Notes: a model not told the origin generated them from the letters alone. DNA of 64,000 nucleotides from Thiothrix caldifontis (GCF_900107695.1 NZ_FNQP01000009.1:94085-158084), one strand, 5' to 3'; shown: positions 47,623 through 57,767, counted from the first letter of the stretch. A program made the numbers and translations.

Positions 47623-49800
47623 ATGCAAAATGACCAGTACAACCGCCATCAAACCAGCACTTACGCGCCTGATTTGCTGAAAAAACCAGATACACTTGAC
47701 TTGCGTGAGTTCGGGCGTACCTTACTACGCCGCAGACGCATGATTATGTTGATCACAGCACTTACCTTACTCTTAGCATTGCTCATCACGCTATTGAGCA
47801 AACCCGTTTATCGAGCCACCGCGACACTGCAAATCGAACGTGAATCCAGCAAGATCGTGAACATTGACAATATTCTAGGTTCTGGCGACATTCGCGATAC
47901 TCGCGATTTTTACCAAACACAATTCGAGTTAATTCGCAGCCGTGCACTAGCGGCTCAAGTTATCACTAAGTTAAAACTAGAAGAAAAACTCTCCAGCACC
48001 TCGATTATTGGTCAGATAAAAGCATGGTTCAGTACCCCCGATGCCGATAGCCAACAAACGGCACTCGAAGATCTGCTGCTGGACAATCTAACCGTAGAAC
48101 CGGTTAAAAACTCACGTTTAGTCGCCATCAACTATACCTCATCTGACCCTACGCAAGCTGCTGACATTGCCAATGCAATCGTTCGTACCTTCAAAGACAT
48201 GAATACCGAACGGCGTTTGTCTGCCACCACCGATGCCTCCGAATACCTCAATAAAACCGTGCAAGAAACCAAAGCGCTGCTGGATGAGTCTGAACAACGT
48301 TTGAACCAATACGCCCGCGAACATGAAATTTTCCAACTTGACGGTGAGGAATCCACCACATCATCACTAGCCTTGAAACAGCTTTCTGAAGAACTCATCA
48401 AAGTACAAAAACAGCGCATTGAACAGGAAAGCAAATACGAAATCCTCACCGATAAAAATCGTACACTAAGCGATCGTATCGGCGTGTTGGAAAACGATAC
48501 TTCTTACCTACAAGCGATGCAACAGCGTCTCGACAAGCTCAAAGCCCAACAGGAAAAACAAGCGCTTGCTAATTTAAGCAAGGAGATTAGCAAACTCGAA
48601 AACGACATTGAAATCGAAGTTGCTGCCAAACGGGATTCTCTCAAAAATGAGCTAGAAGCCACCAAACGCAACGAAAGCATGATCCGCGAAGGCATAACCA
48701 AAGCAAAAACCGAAGCCATGCAAGAGCAAGACAAAACCATCGCTTATAGCACGCTCAAGCGAGAAGTCGCAACCAATCAAGAGCTTTACCAAAACCTGCA
48801 ACAACGCCTGAAAGAAATCAATATTGCCGGTGGTGTGGTTGCCAACAACATCGCCATTATTGACCCTGCACAAACGCCACTCAAAAAATTCAAGCCTAAT
48901 TTATCCACCAATTTGTTATTCGGTGGCTTACTCGGATTATTGTTAGGCATATCCGCCGCCTTCATGCGTGAATTTATGGATGATACAATCAAAGATATTA
49001 ATGAGCTGGAACGGGCTACCCAACTTCCGGTACTTGGGGTAATGGCTGAAACGACAGATGTTAACACCCGACAACTGGCAACTGCCACTATCAGCAAGCC
49101 ACGTTCCGTTATCGCTGAAGCTTTCCGTTCATTGCGTACCAGCTTACGTTTTTCACACCACAGTGATGATACTCCCATCATTTTTATCACCAGTACCAGC
49201 CCTAATGAAGGCAAAACCACCACCGCCAGTAACCTAGCATGTGCTTATGCATCGGCTGGGAATCGTGTACTGTTAATTGATGCGGATTTGCGCAACCCTT
49301 CATTACACAAAACCTTAGGTATTCACGCATCTAACGGTTTAGCCAACTACCTTTCTGGCGCGTTGGATAATCGCGAATTGATTCAAACCACCGATATTCC
49401 TAATTTATATTTGCTCCCTGCTGGAAGCTTGCCGGATGATCCTGCTGAATTACTGTCTTCACCCCACATGCATTCCTTGTTAGCAAGCGCTAAACGTGAT
49501 TTTGACCAAATCATTTTAGATGGCCCACCGGTATTAGGGCTTGCCGATGCATTGATTTTAGCGTCACAATCTTCTGCTACCTTGCTCACTGTTCGCGCTG
49601 AACATACCCGTATGGTCATGTTGGAAAATGCCCTAACCCGTTTACGTCGTGCGCAAGCACCACTCGTCGGCATCTTACTGAATCGCGTTGACTTGACTAG
49701 CGGTTATGGCGATGACTATGGTGGTTACGTTTACCAAGCAGAACAGCAGGTAAACCCCAGCGCAGTGAGCAAATGGTTGACTGCCTTGAAAAAACTGTAA
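47623..49800 (+). CDS. Wzc-like polysaccharide co-polymerase with BY-type tyrosine kinase domain
   Basis: 725 residues. N-terminal Wzz domain with a membrane helix at about 39-61, a long periplasmic coiled coil (residues 200-410, Gln/Glu/Lys-rich), a second helix (about 430-448) after the Pro-rich TPLKKFKPN, and a cytoplasmic kinase: TSTSPNEGKTTTASNLA (Walker A), VLLIDADLRNP (Walker A') and QIILDGPPVLG (Walker B). The C-terminus carries a tyrosine cluster, YGDDYGGYVY, the likely autophosphorylation site. It controls chain length and export. No wza or wzb gene is adjacent. Confidence 0.93.
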   Translation: MQNDQYNRHQTSTYAPDLLKKPDTLDLREFGRTLLRRRRMIMLITALTLLLALLITLLSKPVYRATATLQIERESSKIVNIDNILGSGDIRDTRDFYQTQFELIRSRALAAQVITKLKLEEKLSSTSIIGQIKAWFSTPDADSQQTALEDLLLDNLTVEPVKNSRLVAINYTSSDPTQAADIANAIVRTFKDMNTERRLSATTDASEYLNKTVQETKALLDESEQRLNQYAREHEIFQLDGEESTTSSLALKQLSEELIKVQKQRIEQESKYEILTDKNRTLSDRIGVLENDTSYLQAMQQRLDKLKAQQEKQALANLSKEISKLENDIEIEVAAKRDSLKNELEATKRNESMIREGITKAKTEAMQEQDKTIAYSTLKREVATNQELYQNLQQRLKEINIAGGVVANNIAIIDPAQTPLKKFKPNLSTNLLFGGLLGLLLGISAAFMREFMDDTIKDINELERATQLPVLGVMAETTDVNTRQLATATISKPRSVIAEAFRSLRTSLRFSHHSDDTPIIFITSTSPNEGKTTTASNLACAYASAGNRVLLIDADLRNPSLHKTLGIHASNGLANYLSGALDNRELIQTTDIPNLYLLPAGSLPDDPAELLSSPHMHSLLASAKRDFDQIILDGPPVLGLADALILASQSSATLLTVRAEHTRMVMLENALTRLRRAQAPLVGILLNRVDLTSGYGDDYGGYVYQAEQQVNPSAVSKWLTALKKL

Positions 49801-49814
49801 TCAGGAGACATACC

Positions 49815-50273
49815 ATGTCTATCGCACTGGCTTTACACGTTCTAGCCGTTGTCATTTGGGTGGGCGGCATGTTCTTTGCGTACATGGCGTTACGCCCCGT
49901 TGCCGCGACGATCCTCGAACCACCCCAACGCTTAACCTTGTGGAATGGCGTCTTTGGACGCTTTTTTCCCTGGGTATGGGCGGCTATCATCACCATTCTG
50001 GCCTCCGGTTATTGGATGCTTCTCGGCCCATTTGGTGGTTTTGCCAACGCCCCCGTGTTCGTGCATATCATGAATGGGCTAGGTCTGATTATGATGCTGA
50101 TCTTCTTTCACGTATATTTTGCCCCCTATCAGAAACTGCGCAAAGCCGTTGCAGCACAAAGCTGGCCGGATGGCGGCAAAGCACTCGCGCAAATTCGTGT
50201 TCTTGTCGGCATCAACACCCTGATCGGCGTGATCACCACTCTGGTGGCGGCTGGCGGAAAATATTTCCTGTGA
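49815..50273 (+). CDS. CopD-like four-helix membrane protein
   Basis: 152 residues from the ATG at 49815, preceded by CAGGAGA. A longer frame from 49773 lies within the Wzc-like gene. Four hydrophobic segments. LALHVLAVVIWVGGMFFAYMAL at the start, with a membrane His followed by WVGGM, and FVHIMNGLGLIMMLIFFHVYF in the third helix, match the CopD/DUF families that include haem-related membrane proteins. Function uncertain. Overlaps the next gene by 4 nt (GTGA). Confidence 0.7.
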   Translation: MSIALALHVLAVVIWVGGMFFAYMALRPVAATILEPPQRLTLWNGVFGRFFPWVWAAIITILASGYWMLLGPFGGFANAPVFVHIMNGLGLIMMLIFFHVYFAPYQKLRKAVAAQSWPDGGKALAQIRVLVGINTLIGVITTLVAAGGKYFL

Positions 50274-50764
50274 GTGACGTATTGCGTTTACGGGATAGTG
50301 GGATAGACAGTGTTGCCGCTCTGCTCGCACGCTACGGCTTACAATTGGAAACCGTCGCCGATGAGCAACCCATCCCCGGCAGTTATTGGCATGAAGACGA
50401 AGCCGGTATCATTGGTTTGAGTGTGTTTGTACGCCAAGACACGCCCCTGCATTCAGTGTTACACGAAAGCTGCCACACCATTTGCATGGATCAAGAACGC
50501 CGTGCTGTGCTGCATACCGATGCTTGCGGTGAATACAGCGAGGAAGATGCGGTCTGTTACCTACAAATTCTACTGGCAGATTATGTCGCTGGGTTTGGAC
50601 GTGAACGTGCTTTGCAGGATATGGATACATGGGGTTATACCTTCCGGCTGGGTTCAGCACAGCGCTGGTTTCAGGAAGACGCAGAAGATGCCCGCACATG
50701 GTTAATTCAGCATGGCTTACTCACACAAACTGATGAGGTCATTTTCCGGTTACGCCAAACATAA
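50270..50764 (+). CDS. Putative HExxH metalloprotein of ImmA-like pattern
   Basis: 164 residues from GTG at 50270, overlapping the upstream stop. The frame is open further upstream only because it shadows the CopD-like gene. It has HESCH (H65-H69) followed 22 residues on by EEDAVCYLQILLADY. HExxH plus a later E-x-x-A-x-x-x-A/Q-x-x-L-L is the layout of ImmA/IrrE zinc peptidases. Four cysteines are also present. No helix-turn-helix. Peptidase activity is an inference. The 3' end overlaps the convergent membrane protein gene by 26 nt. Confidence 0.65.
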   Translation: MSDVLRLRDSGIDSVAALLARYGLQLETVADEQPIPGSYWHEDEAGIIGLSVFVRQDTPLHSVLHESCHTICMDQERRAVLHTDACGEYSEEDAVCYLQILLADYVAGFGRERALQDMDTWGYTFRLGSAQRWFQEDAEDARTWLIQHGLLTQTDEVIFRLRQT

Positions 50765-51500
50765 GGCTGGCAACCAACCAAAACAGTGCCATTAACAAAG
50801 GCTGGTGTAATAAGTAAACCGCCAAACTGTGCTTACCCAACCACAATAAGACCGGCAACCAAAACCAACGGGGTAAGGGTTTCAAGCATTGCTCGCAATG
50901 TTCCAGCCGGTTTCCAACATAAATACCTAACAACATCACCCCAAACCAGGGCAACAACGGTGTGTAATCTTTGGTGTTGCTGACCACCGTACCTAACCCT
51001 AACCATTGCAACCATGCAGCATTAAATAAGGGATCAGCCAACCACTGCGGTAATAGCACCAACAGCAGACCCAGCGGCAGATTTAACCACCCCAAACGCA
51101 GGAACGGTACGGCTAACACGCTGGCAACCGCCATAAAATGCAATACCCCAAAAAAAATCCAACTCGTAGGAAAGACTGCGTAACTGCCAGCACTCACCAA
51201 CATAGCACTGACCAACAATAGCCCTTCACGCCGCCAAAAGCGTTGCCAATGCAGCCCGTGCCGATTTGCCAACGCTAAGCTAATCCCCGCAACGCCCACA
51301 AACAATGCCACGATTGCTTTCTGAAAAGCAGGCCAGAACGTGCTGTGCAATAAATCAAGTTGGAGCAAATCGAAATGATTCAGGTCATACGCGCTATGGA
51401 AGACCAACATCAAGAAGACAGCCAAACCGCGTAATGCGTCCGGCCATTCAAGGCGGGAAACCTCCCCCCCCATAGGAGAGGAAGGTTTGGAAAACAGCAA
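50739..51500 (-). CDS. DUF1624 / heparan-alpha-glucosaminide N-acetyltransferase-like membrane protein
   Basis: 253 residues from TTG at 51500 (AAGG lies 10 nt upstream). An ATG at 51473 is the alternative. About seven hydrophobic segments. RLEWPDALRGLAVFLMLVFHSAYDLNHF at the start holds the R-D-x-x-R-G and the membrane His of the family, and WFGVMLLGIYVG and HSLAVYLLHQPLL are further signatures. Members are thought to move acyl groups across membranes. It lies 12 nt after ilvC on the same strand and may be read with it. Confidence 0.8.
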   Translation of the reverse strand: MLFSKPSSPMGGEVSRLEWPDALRGLAVFLMLVFHSAYDLNHFDLLQLDLLHSTFWPAFQKAIVALFVGVAGISLALANRHGLHWQRFWRREGLLLVSAMLVSAGSYAVFPTSWIFFGVLHFMAVASVLAVPFLRLGWLNLPLGLLLVLLPQWLADPLFNAAWLQWLGLGTVVSNTKDYTPLLPWFGVMLLGIYVGNRLEHCEQCLKPLPRWFWLPVLLWLGKHSLAVYLLHQPLLMALFWLVASLMFGVTGK

Positions 51501-51512
51501 GAGAAGAGAACC

Positions 51513-52556
<1,044 letters not shown>

Positions 52557-52566
52557 TCATAATCAA

Positions 52567-53061
52567 TTAAACGTGTAGGGACGCTTCGCCACGGGCGATG
52601 CCCATGCTACCAGAACGTACTACTTCAATAATACGAAAGTCTCGCAGTGCATTCACGAACGCATCCAACTTACTGCGGTCGCCAGTCAGCTCAATCGTGT
52701 ACGTTTTATCGCTCACATCAATGATGTTGCCCCGGAAAATATCCGATAAGCGTTTAACCGCTTCACAAGCCGCATTTTTTTCAACACCGACTTTGACAAA
52801 CATCATTTCACGCTCTAAATGCGCATACTGGGCAAGATCCATCACTTTAACAACATCAATCAACTTATTGAGTTGTTTGACAATTTGTTCCACAATTTCT
52901 TCACTACCGCGTGTCACCAGTGTCAAGCGTGACAGCGTTGCGTCATCGGTAGGCGCAACCGTCAGGGACTCAATATTGTAACCGCGTGCCGAGAACAAAC
53001 CGGCAACACGCGACAACGCGCCCGCTTCATTCTCCATTAAAATGGAAATTACATGCCGCAT
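52567..53061 (-). CDS. ilvH: Acetolactate synthase small (regulatory) subunit
   Basis: 164 residues. The N-terminal ACT domain HVISILMENEAGALSRVAGLF with RGYNIESLTVAPT binds valine for feedback inhibition. A second domain completes the usual IlvH length. It pairs with the ilvI product encoded 8 nt upstream. Confidence 0.97.
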   Translation of the reverse strand: MRHVISILMENEAGALSRVAGLFSARGYNIESLTVAPTDDATLSRLTLVTRGSEEIVEQIVKQLNKLIDVVKVMDLAQYAHLEREMMFVKVGVEKNAACEAVKRLSDIFRGNIIDVSDKTYTIELTGDRSKLDAFVNALRDFRIIEVVRSGSMGIARGEASLHV

Positions 53062-53069
53062 TTTGTCAC

Positions 53070-54770
53070 CTATACCAGAATCATTTCATTTTGACCTGCG
53101 CCAGCAGGCACCATCGGGAATACATTGTTCTCACGTTCAGTAATGAAATCCATGAAAACTAAGCGGTCTTTCATCGCCAACGCTTCTTTTAATGCGCCTT
53201 CCACGTCACTCACTTTCTCGATACGCATCCCAACGTGACCATAGGCTTCCGCAAGTTTCACGAAATCAGGGAGTGCTTCCATGTAGGACATGGCGTAACG
53301 CTTCTGGTAGAAGAACTCTTGCCACTGGCGCACCATGCCGAGGTAGCCATTGTTCAACGACAAAATCTTGATCGGTAAGTGATACTGCAAACACGTCGCC
53401 AGTTCCTGAATGCACATCTGGATGCTGCCATCGCCGGTAATACAACCGACGGTTTCCTCAGGGAATGCCATTTGCACACCCATCGCGGCTGGCAAACCAA
53501 AACCCATCGTGCCTAAACCACCGGAGTTGATCCAACGGTTCGGCTGGCTGAAGCGGTAGTATTGCGCTGCCCACATCTGATGCTGACCCACGTCAGAACA
53601 CACGTAAGCATCGCCGTTGGTCACTTCCCAGAACTTTTCGACTACGTACTGGGCTTTGATGGCTGCATTCACATCCTGATTGTATTTCAGGCAGTCGGCT
53701 TTGCGCCATTCGTCGATTTGCTTCCACCATGCTACCAAGGCTTCCGCATCGGGGCGTTCATTCCGGCTGCGGAACTCCTCCAACATATCGACGATGACAT
53801 TTTTGACATCACCCACGATAGGCACATCCACTTTCACGTTTTTAGAGATTGATGCCGGGTCAATATCAACATGAATAATCTTGGCGTAGGGGCAGAACTT
53901 TTCGATATTACCGGTTACACGGTCATCAAAACGTGCGCCAATAGCAATCACCAAATCGGCATGATGCATCGCATTATTGGCCTCATACGTGCCGTGCATC
54001 CCCAACATGCCTATGAATTGCTTATCCATTGACGGAAAGCCACCCAACCCCATCAGGGTATTGGTAATCGGAAAACCCAACTCACGGGTCAACTCGGTTA
54101 ACTCATGCGCTGCACCTGACAACACCACGCCACCGCCGGTATACAGTACGGGCTTTTGGGCTTCCAGCATCAGGTCAATGGCGCGGCGTACTTGACGTTT
54201 ATTACCCTTGACCGTGGGGTTGTAGGAACGCATGGTGATTTCTTTGGGGTAATGGAACTCACACCGTGCCGTGGTAATGTCCTTAGGAATATCAACCAAC
54301 ACTGGGCCGGGGCGGCCTGTACTGGCGATATAAAAGGCTTTCTTGATGGTTGTTGCCAAGTCTTTAACGTCTGTCACCAAGAAGTTATGCTTAACACAGG
54401 GGCGGGTAATACCCACGATGTCCACTTCCTGAAATGCATCATTCCCAATCAGATGGCGCGGCACTTGCCCGGTGAACACCACCATCGGCACAGAATCCAT
54501 GTACGCATCTGCAATGCCGGTCACGGCATTGGTTGCACCGGGGCCGGATGTTACCAGCGCCACTCCCGGCCTATTGGTTGCTTTGGCATAACCCTCGGCT
54601 GCATGTACAGCCCCTTGCTCATGTCTTACCAGAATGTGGTTGATTTTGTCGTGCTGCTTGTACAATTCATCGTACAAAAACAACACAGCTCCACCAGGAT
54701 AACCGAAGATGGTATCAACCCCTTCCTCTTTCAGACACTCGACGAATATCTCGGCACCGGTCAGTTCCAC
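53070..54770 (-). CDS. ilvI: Acetolactate synthase large (catalytic) subunit
   Basis: 566 residues. FGYPGGAVLFLYDELYKQ and the activating Glu in LVRHEQGAVHAAEGYAKA, the FAD-region, and the thiamine diphosphate motif GDGSIQMCIQELATCLQ ending LNN are present. It joins two pyruvates, or pyruvate and ketobutyrate, for branched-chain amino acids. First gene of ilvIHC. The tRNA-Arg terminator lies 146 nt upstream. Distinct from the paralogue at 532-2205. Confidence 0.97.
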   Translation of the reverse strand: MELTGAEIFVECLKEEGVDTIFGYPGGAVLFLYDELYKQHDKINHILVRHEQGAVHAAEGYAKATNRPGVALVTSGPGATNAVTGIADAYMDSVPMVVFTGQVPRHLIGNDAFQEVDIVGITRPCVKHNFLVTDVKDLATTIKKAFYIASTGRPGPVLVDIPKDITTARCEFHYPKEITMRSYNPTVKGNKRQVRRAIDLMLEAQKPVLYTGGGVVLSGAAHELTELTRELGFPITNTLMGLGGFPSMDKQFIGMLGMHGTYEANNAMHHADLVIAIGARFDDRVTGNIEKFCPYAKIIHVDIDPASISKNVKVDVPIVGDVKNVIVDMLEEFRSRNERPDAEALVAWWKQIDEWRKADCLKYNQDVNAAIKAQYVVEKFWEVTNGDAYVCSDVGQHQMWAAQYYRFSQPNRWINSGGLGTMGFGLPAAMGVQMAFPEETVGCITGDGSIQMCIQELATCLQYHLPIKILSLNNGYLGMVRQWQEFFYQKRYAMSYMEALPDFVKLAEAYGHVGMRIEKVSDVEGALKEALAMKDRLVFMDFITERENNVFPMVPAGAGQNEMILV

Positions 54771-54915
54771 TGTAAACTCCGTAAATCGCTAATGGCGAAG
54801 GAAAAGACTCGCATCATAATACGAATGGATTGGGGATTACACCCCAAAAAGCTTGTGAGTATTGATTTTTTAAGAACAAACTGTGGAGACAAATTAAAGA
54901 CACATTCCAAAACAT

Positions 54916-54951
54916 AAAAGCCCCGGCAGATTGGAGCCTGCAAGGGCTTTT
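54916..54951 (-). terminator. Terminator of the tRNA-Arg gene
   Basis: AAAAGCCC (54916-54923) pairs with GGGCTTTT (54944-54951), with an inner GCAG/CTGC stem. On the minus strand it ends in TTTT. It separates the tRNA from ilvI. Confidence 0.8.
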
Positions 54952-54983
54952 GGTGCATCGCGGAAGACCACGAAATAATTTAA

Positions 54984-55060
54984 TGGCGCATCCGGAAGGA
55001 TTCGAACCTCCGACCACCTGGTTCGTAGCCAGGTACTCTATCCAACTGAGCTACGGATGC
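54984..55060 (-). tRNA. tRNA-Arg (anticodon ACG)
   Basis: 77 nt including an encoded CCA (54984-54986). The acceptor stem GCATCCG/CGGATGC, D-arm with AGCTCAGTTGGATAGAGT, anticodon arm CCTGG-CTACGAA-CCAGG and T-arm with GGTTCGAATCC are all complete. The loop gives anticodon ACG, read as ICG after deamination. Confidence 0.97.
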
Positions 55061-55076
55061 GCTGGAAGAGGTGCGC

Positions 55077-55105
55077 ATTATGCTAACTTGTTCAGAGTCG
55101 GTCAA
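55077..55105 (-). promoter_or_regulatory. Promoter of the tRNA-Arg gene
   Basis: On the minus strand TTGACC (55105-55100) and CATAAT (55082-55077) are 17 nt apart. A GC-rich stretch (GCGCACC) follows the -10, as in stringently controlled stable-RNA promoters. Confidence 0.75.
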
Positions 55106-55277
55106 GCAAAAAATTAAAAAATTTTACAGAAAAGTGATAACCACCCGCAACGCTGATCATCGGCACACTATTTGCAGCCAGTTTGACACTTTCGTGACGC
55201 TTAGCAGATGAAATAACGCACCTCGCGCTTTCTATGCTACAGTTTGGTTGCACCGCAACAAAAAGGATATAACGACT

Positions 55278-55853
55278 ATGGTAGACACTGATTTCATGCA
55301 ATCCCTAAAACGGGCACGCACCTACGGGCTGGGCGAATTTTTGGAAATCATTGGGGAGCTTTCCCAAGAAAGCACCAAAAAAGGCATTCTGGATCGCAAA
55401 CATAAAGAGTTGATTACACTAGGAATTGCGCTTGCAAAAGGCTGTCATCGCTGCATCGACATCCATACTGAAGCCGCCGTTAAACTGGGTGCAACTGACA
55501 CCGAAATGCTGCAAGTACGCCGTGTAGCGCTGTATGTGCAAGCCAGCCCCGAACACCACCACACTGAGTTATGGAAAGCTTGGATGGACTCATGGCGCGA
55601 GTTTTCCCTTAGTAAAGGCTGTATCGACCGTCGCTGCCGTGAATTAGTCGGTTTGGGCATCGCGTTGGTGCAGCAAGATGCACGTTTGATTGACATGCAC
55701 GTCAAAGCCGCTCGTGAGTTTGGTGCAAGCCCAGAAGAAATTTTCGAGGTCATGCCTATTGCGTTGCTCATGGATGGCGCACCTGCACTTTCGCAAATTC
55801 CACAACTTGTCCATGCACTGGAACAGTCCGAACTGCTGGAGGTTGCTGCCTGA
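55278..55853 (+). CDS. Carboxymuconolactone decarboxylase/AhpD-like protein with two repeats
   Basis: 191 residues from the ATG at 55278 (AAGGAT upstream). Two AhpD-like domains are seen. The first has the redox pair in LAKGCHRCIDIHTEAAVKLG (CxxC with His four residues on). The second, VQQDARLIDMHVKAAREFG, keeps the His but has lost both cysteines. The first is likely a peroxide- or thiol-linked redox domain and the second may only dimerise. Its stop overlaps the start of the next gene. Confidence 0.85.
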   Translation: MVDTDFMQSLKRARTYGLGEFLEIIGELSQESTKKGILDRKHKELITLGIALAKGCHRCIDIHTEAAVKLGATDTEMLQVRRVALYVQASPEHHHTELWKAWMDSWREFSLSKGCIDRRCRELVGLGIALVQQDARLIDMHVKAAREFGASPEEIFEVMPIALLMDGAPALSQIPQLVHALEQSELLEVAA

Positions 55854-56158
55854 GCAAGCACCAACGCATTTATGCCATCGTGCGGCAAATTCCATTAGGC
55901 TATGTCGCCACTTACGGTGACGTAGCCTCTCTAGCCCAGTTACCGGGACACGCTCGCTTAGTGGGTTATGCCCTACACGCCCTCCCCGAATATTCCGACG
56001 TACCCTGGCAACGTGTTATTAATGCGCAAGGCAAACTCAGTCTTGGTCGCGCCTACCCCGGCGGCGACTTGCACCAACGTCATCTACTCGAAGCGGAAGG
56101 CATCGTCTTCGATGCCAATGGCAACATTGATTTAAAACGTTTTCGCTGGCAACCCTAA
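55850..56158 (+). CDS. Alkyltransferase-like DNA repair protein (ATL), apparent CTG start
   Basis: 102 residues if started at CTG 55850. The only in-frame standard codon, GTG at 55880, would remove the conserved first helix QRIYAIV. GGAGG lies 7 nt before the CTG, which overlaps the previous TGA (CTGA). The MGMT fold shows IPLGYVATYGDVASLAQ, RLVGYALHALP and PWQRVINAQGKLS, where Trp replaces the alkyl-accepting Cys of PCHRV. ATL proteins bind O6-alkylguanine and hand it to nucleotide excision repair. Confidence 0.8.
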   Translation: MSKHQRIYAIVRQIPLGYVATYGDVASLAQLPGHARLVGYALHALPEYSDVPWQRVINAQGKLSLGRAYPGGDLHQRHLLEAEGIVFDANGNIDLKRFRWQP

Positions 56159-56216
56159 TGCTGAAATGCTGCACTATACTTAAATAGATAGGGCAACAAC
56201 ACAGAGGGAGAAACTG

Positions 56217-57707
56217 ATGTCACGACTCGCTGATATGACGCTGGCGCAAGCCAACACTTGGTATACGCAAAACCCACAAGCCCGTTACGACCGGCCTTTA
56301 CCGGCTTCTGCCTATACCATCAACTCCGCCAGCGCCCAAACGTTATGGAAAGACCCCACCCTCAAGACTGACCGCAGTCTCGTCACCAAACTGATCGAAG
56401 TCGGCGGCAAATGGGAAGAAGTCCCCACCCACATCCACAGCGACAAAGACTTACGCCTGATTGCCTACCAAAATGTCTGGAAAACCAAGCAGCGTGATCT
56501 GCTGCGTTTTATCCAACCCGGCGAATGGTATCTTGGTTCCTCACACCACAATCCCGGCAACCGCCACATTGTGCAATCCGTGTTTCATAATGAGGAAAAA
56601 GGCTTGGAAATGCTCAAGTTTAGCATTACCCACATCCGCAATTACATTGGAGTAGCCAACGGCATGGTAGCCACCGACAGCCCACGCAGCTACGCCAATC
56701 AACATGCGGCGGGGCATGTGAATCCGAAAGATTACCCATCCTTGCTGTGGCGCATTCGCTTTCTTGGAGACATTTCCCCCGCAGAACAACGTGCTTACGT
56801 TAATAATGTGCGTACTTGGTCGATGCTGTTACAAAAAGTCACCAAATTCCCGCCCGACTACAACGGCAATGACAACCTGATGACCAATAGCTATGCAAAA
56901 GTAATGGAATTTGGGGGGAATGTGCTCAATGCGGTACTCGGTAGCCGTACCGCGCTGGCTACCTTACACAGCCAAGCTGAACAAGTATACTGCTCCGAAG
57001 CGGGAATGCACCTTGCCCTCAACCTCGGCTTAAATGCCCCGCTAAACCAAGCCAGTGTTAGCGCCCTGTTTGGTGCAGATAAATGGGCAAAAGTCAGCGC
57101 CATGCTCAATGAAGGTGAAGCTTTTTGGCGCAATGGCAAATACCTAGACTACTACGGCAATGGCACAGATGGTTTTGTGCAAAATGCCGAACAAAACCGC
57201 TTGGTTGACTTAGAACCTGCCCCCACTTGGCTGCAAGCACTCAAAGACCGCTTACCCGGCAGACCCTTAGCAGGCGGGGGGCTAGTCTTCCGCCCTTGGG
57301 ATGTTGCCGACATGATTGAAAACTTCATCAAAACCGCCATCCCCCGCAAGGGGCGTGAAACGTGGGAAGTCTCCAACGCGCAAGCCGAATTACTCTTGTG
57401 GTTAAAACCCGGTATTTTTCACTCAATGGGCTTTAGCCGCACTAATCCACCACCGCCACCACTGGTAATGCTGTTTGATACCTTAGTTGCCAAAGTGCGG
57501 CGCAATTATGAATCGTATGAAGCATTGCGGGCAGCCATTGCGCCAGAGTTACAGGCCGCGCAGCAAATCGTTGCCCCCAAAGCGCTGGGTGCGGGTGCAT
57601 TCGTCCCGCCACACATGGTCACCACCATCACCGGTGATGCCGATGAGTTGATTGCTTTGGAGGCTGTCGGGCAGTTATTCCATGAAGATGTGCTCAAAGC
57701 GAAGTAA
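56217..57707 (+). CDS. Protein of unknown function with a CSE motif
   Basis: 496 residues, no signal peptide and no clear membrane helix. His-rich patches (THIHSDKD at 72, SSHHNPGNRHI at 109) precede QVYCSEAGMHLALNLG (Cys259). A Cys-Ser-Glu at the start of a helix is seen in permuted NlpC/P60 (YiiX-like) cysteine peptidases, with an upstream His. That resemblance is weak and only a lead. A Pro run (NPPPPPL) is near residue 405. It precedes the pseudokinase by 60 nt and the two are probably one operon. No family is recognised. Confidence 0.7.
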   Translation: MSRLADMTLAQANTWYTQNPQARYDRPLPASAYTINSASAQTLWKDPTLKTDRSLVTKLIEVGGKWEEVPTHIHSDKDLRLIAYQNVWKTKQRDLLRFIQPGEWYLGSSHHNPGNRHIVQSVFHNEEKGLEMLKFSITHIRNYIGVANGMVATDSPRSYANQHAAGHVNPKDYPSLLWRIRFLGDISPAEQRAYVNNVRTWSMLLQKVTKFPPDYNGNDNLMTNSYAKVMEFGGNVLNAVLGSRTALATLHSQAEQVYCSEAGMHLALNLGLNAPLNQASVSALFGADKWAKVSAMLNEGEAFWRNGKYLDYYGNGTDGFVQNAEQNRLVDLEPAPTWLQALKDRLPGRPLAGGGLVFRPWDVADMIENFIKTAIPRKGRETWEVSNAQAELLLWLKPGIFHSMGFSRTNPPPPPLVMLFDTLVAKVRRNYESYEALRAAIAPELQAAQQIVAPKALGAGAFVPPHMVTTITGDADELIALEAVGQLFHEDVLKAK

Positions 57708-57767
57708 TCCTTTATAATCGCCGCATTTTAATGATAACCGGCGGTGATTCGCGGGAGCTTTTGCATT

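Noticed and set aside
51463..51470. C-tract near the start of the DUF1624 gene as a phase-variation tract
   Set aside because: Only seven C residues, and the frame is intact from the upstream TTG. Too short to claim slippage control.
54771..54915. Possible ilv leader-peptide attenuator
   Set aside because: No short frame rich in Val, Leu and Ile codons was found; the hairpin present is accounted for as the tRNA terminator.
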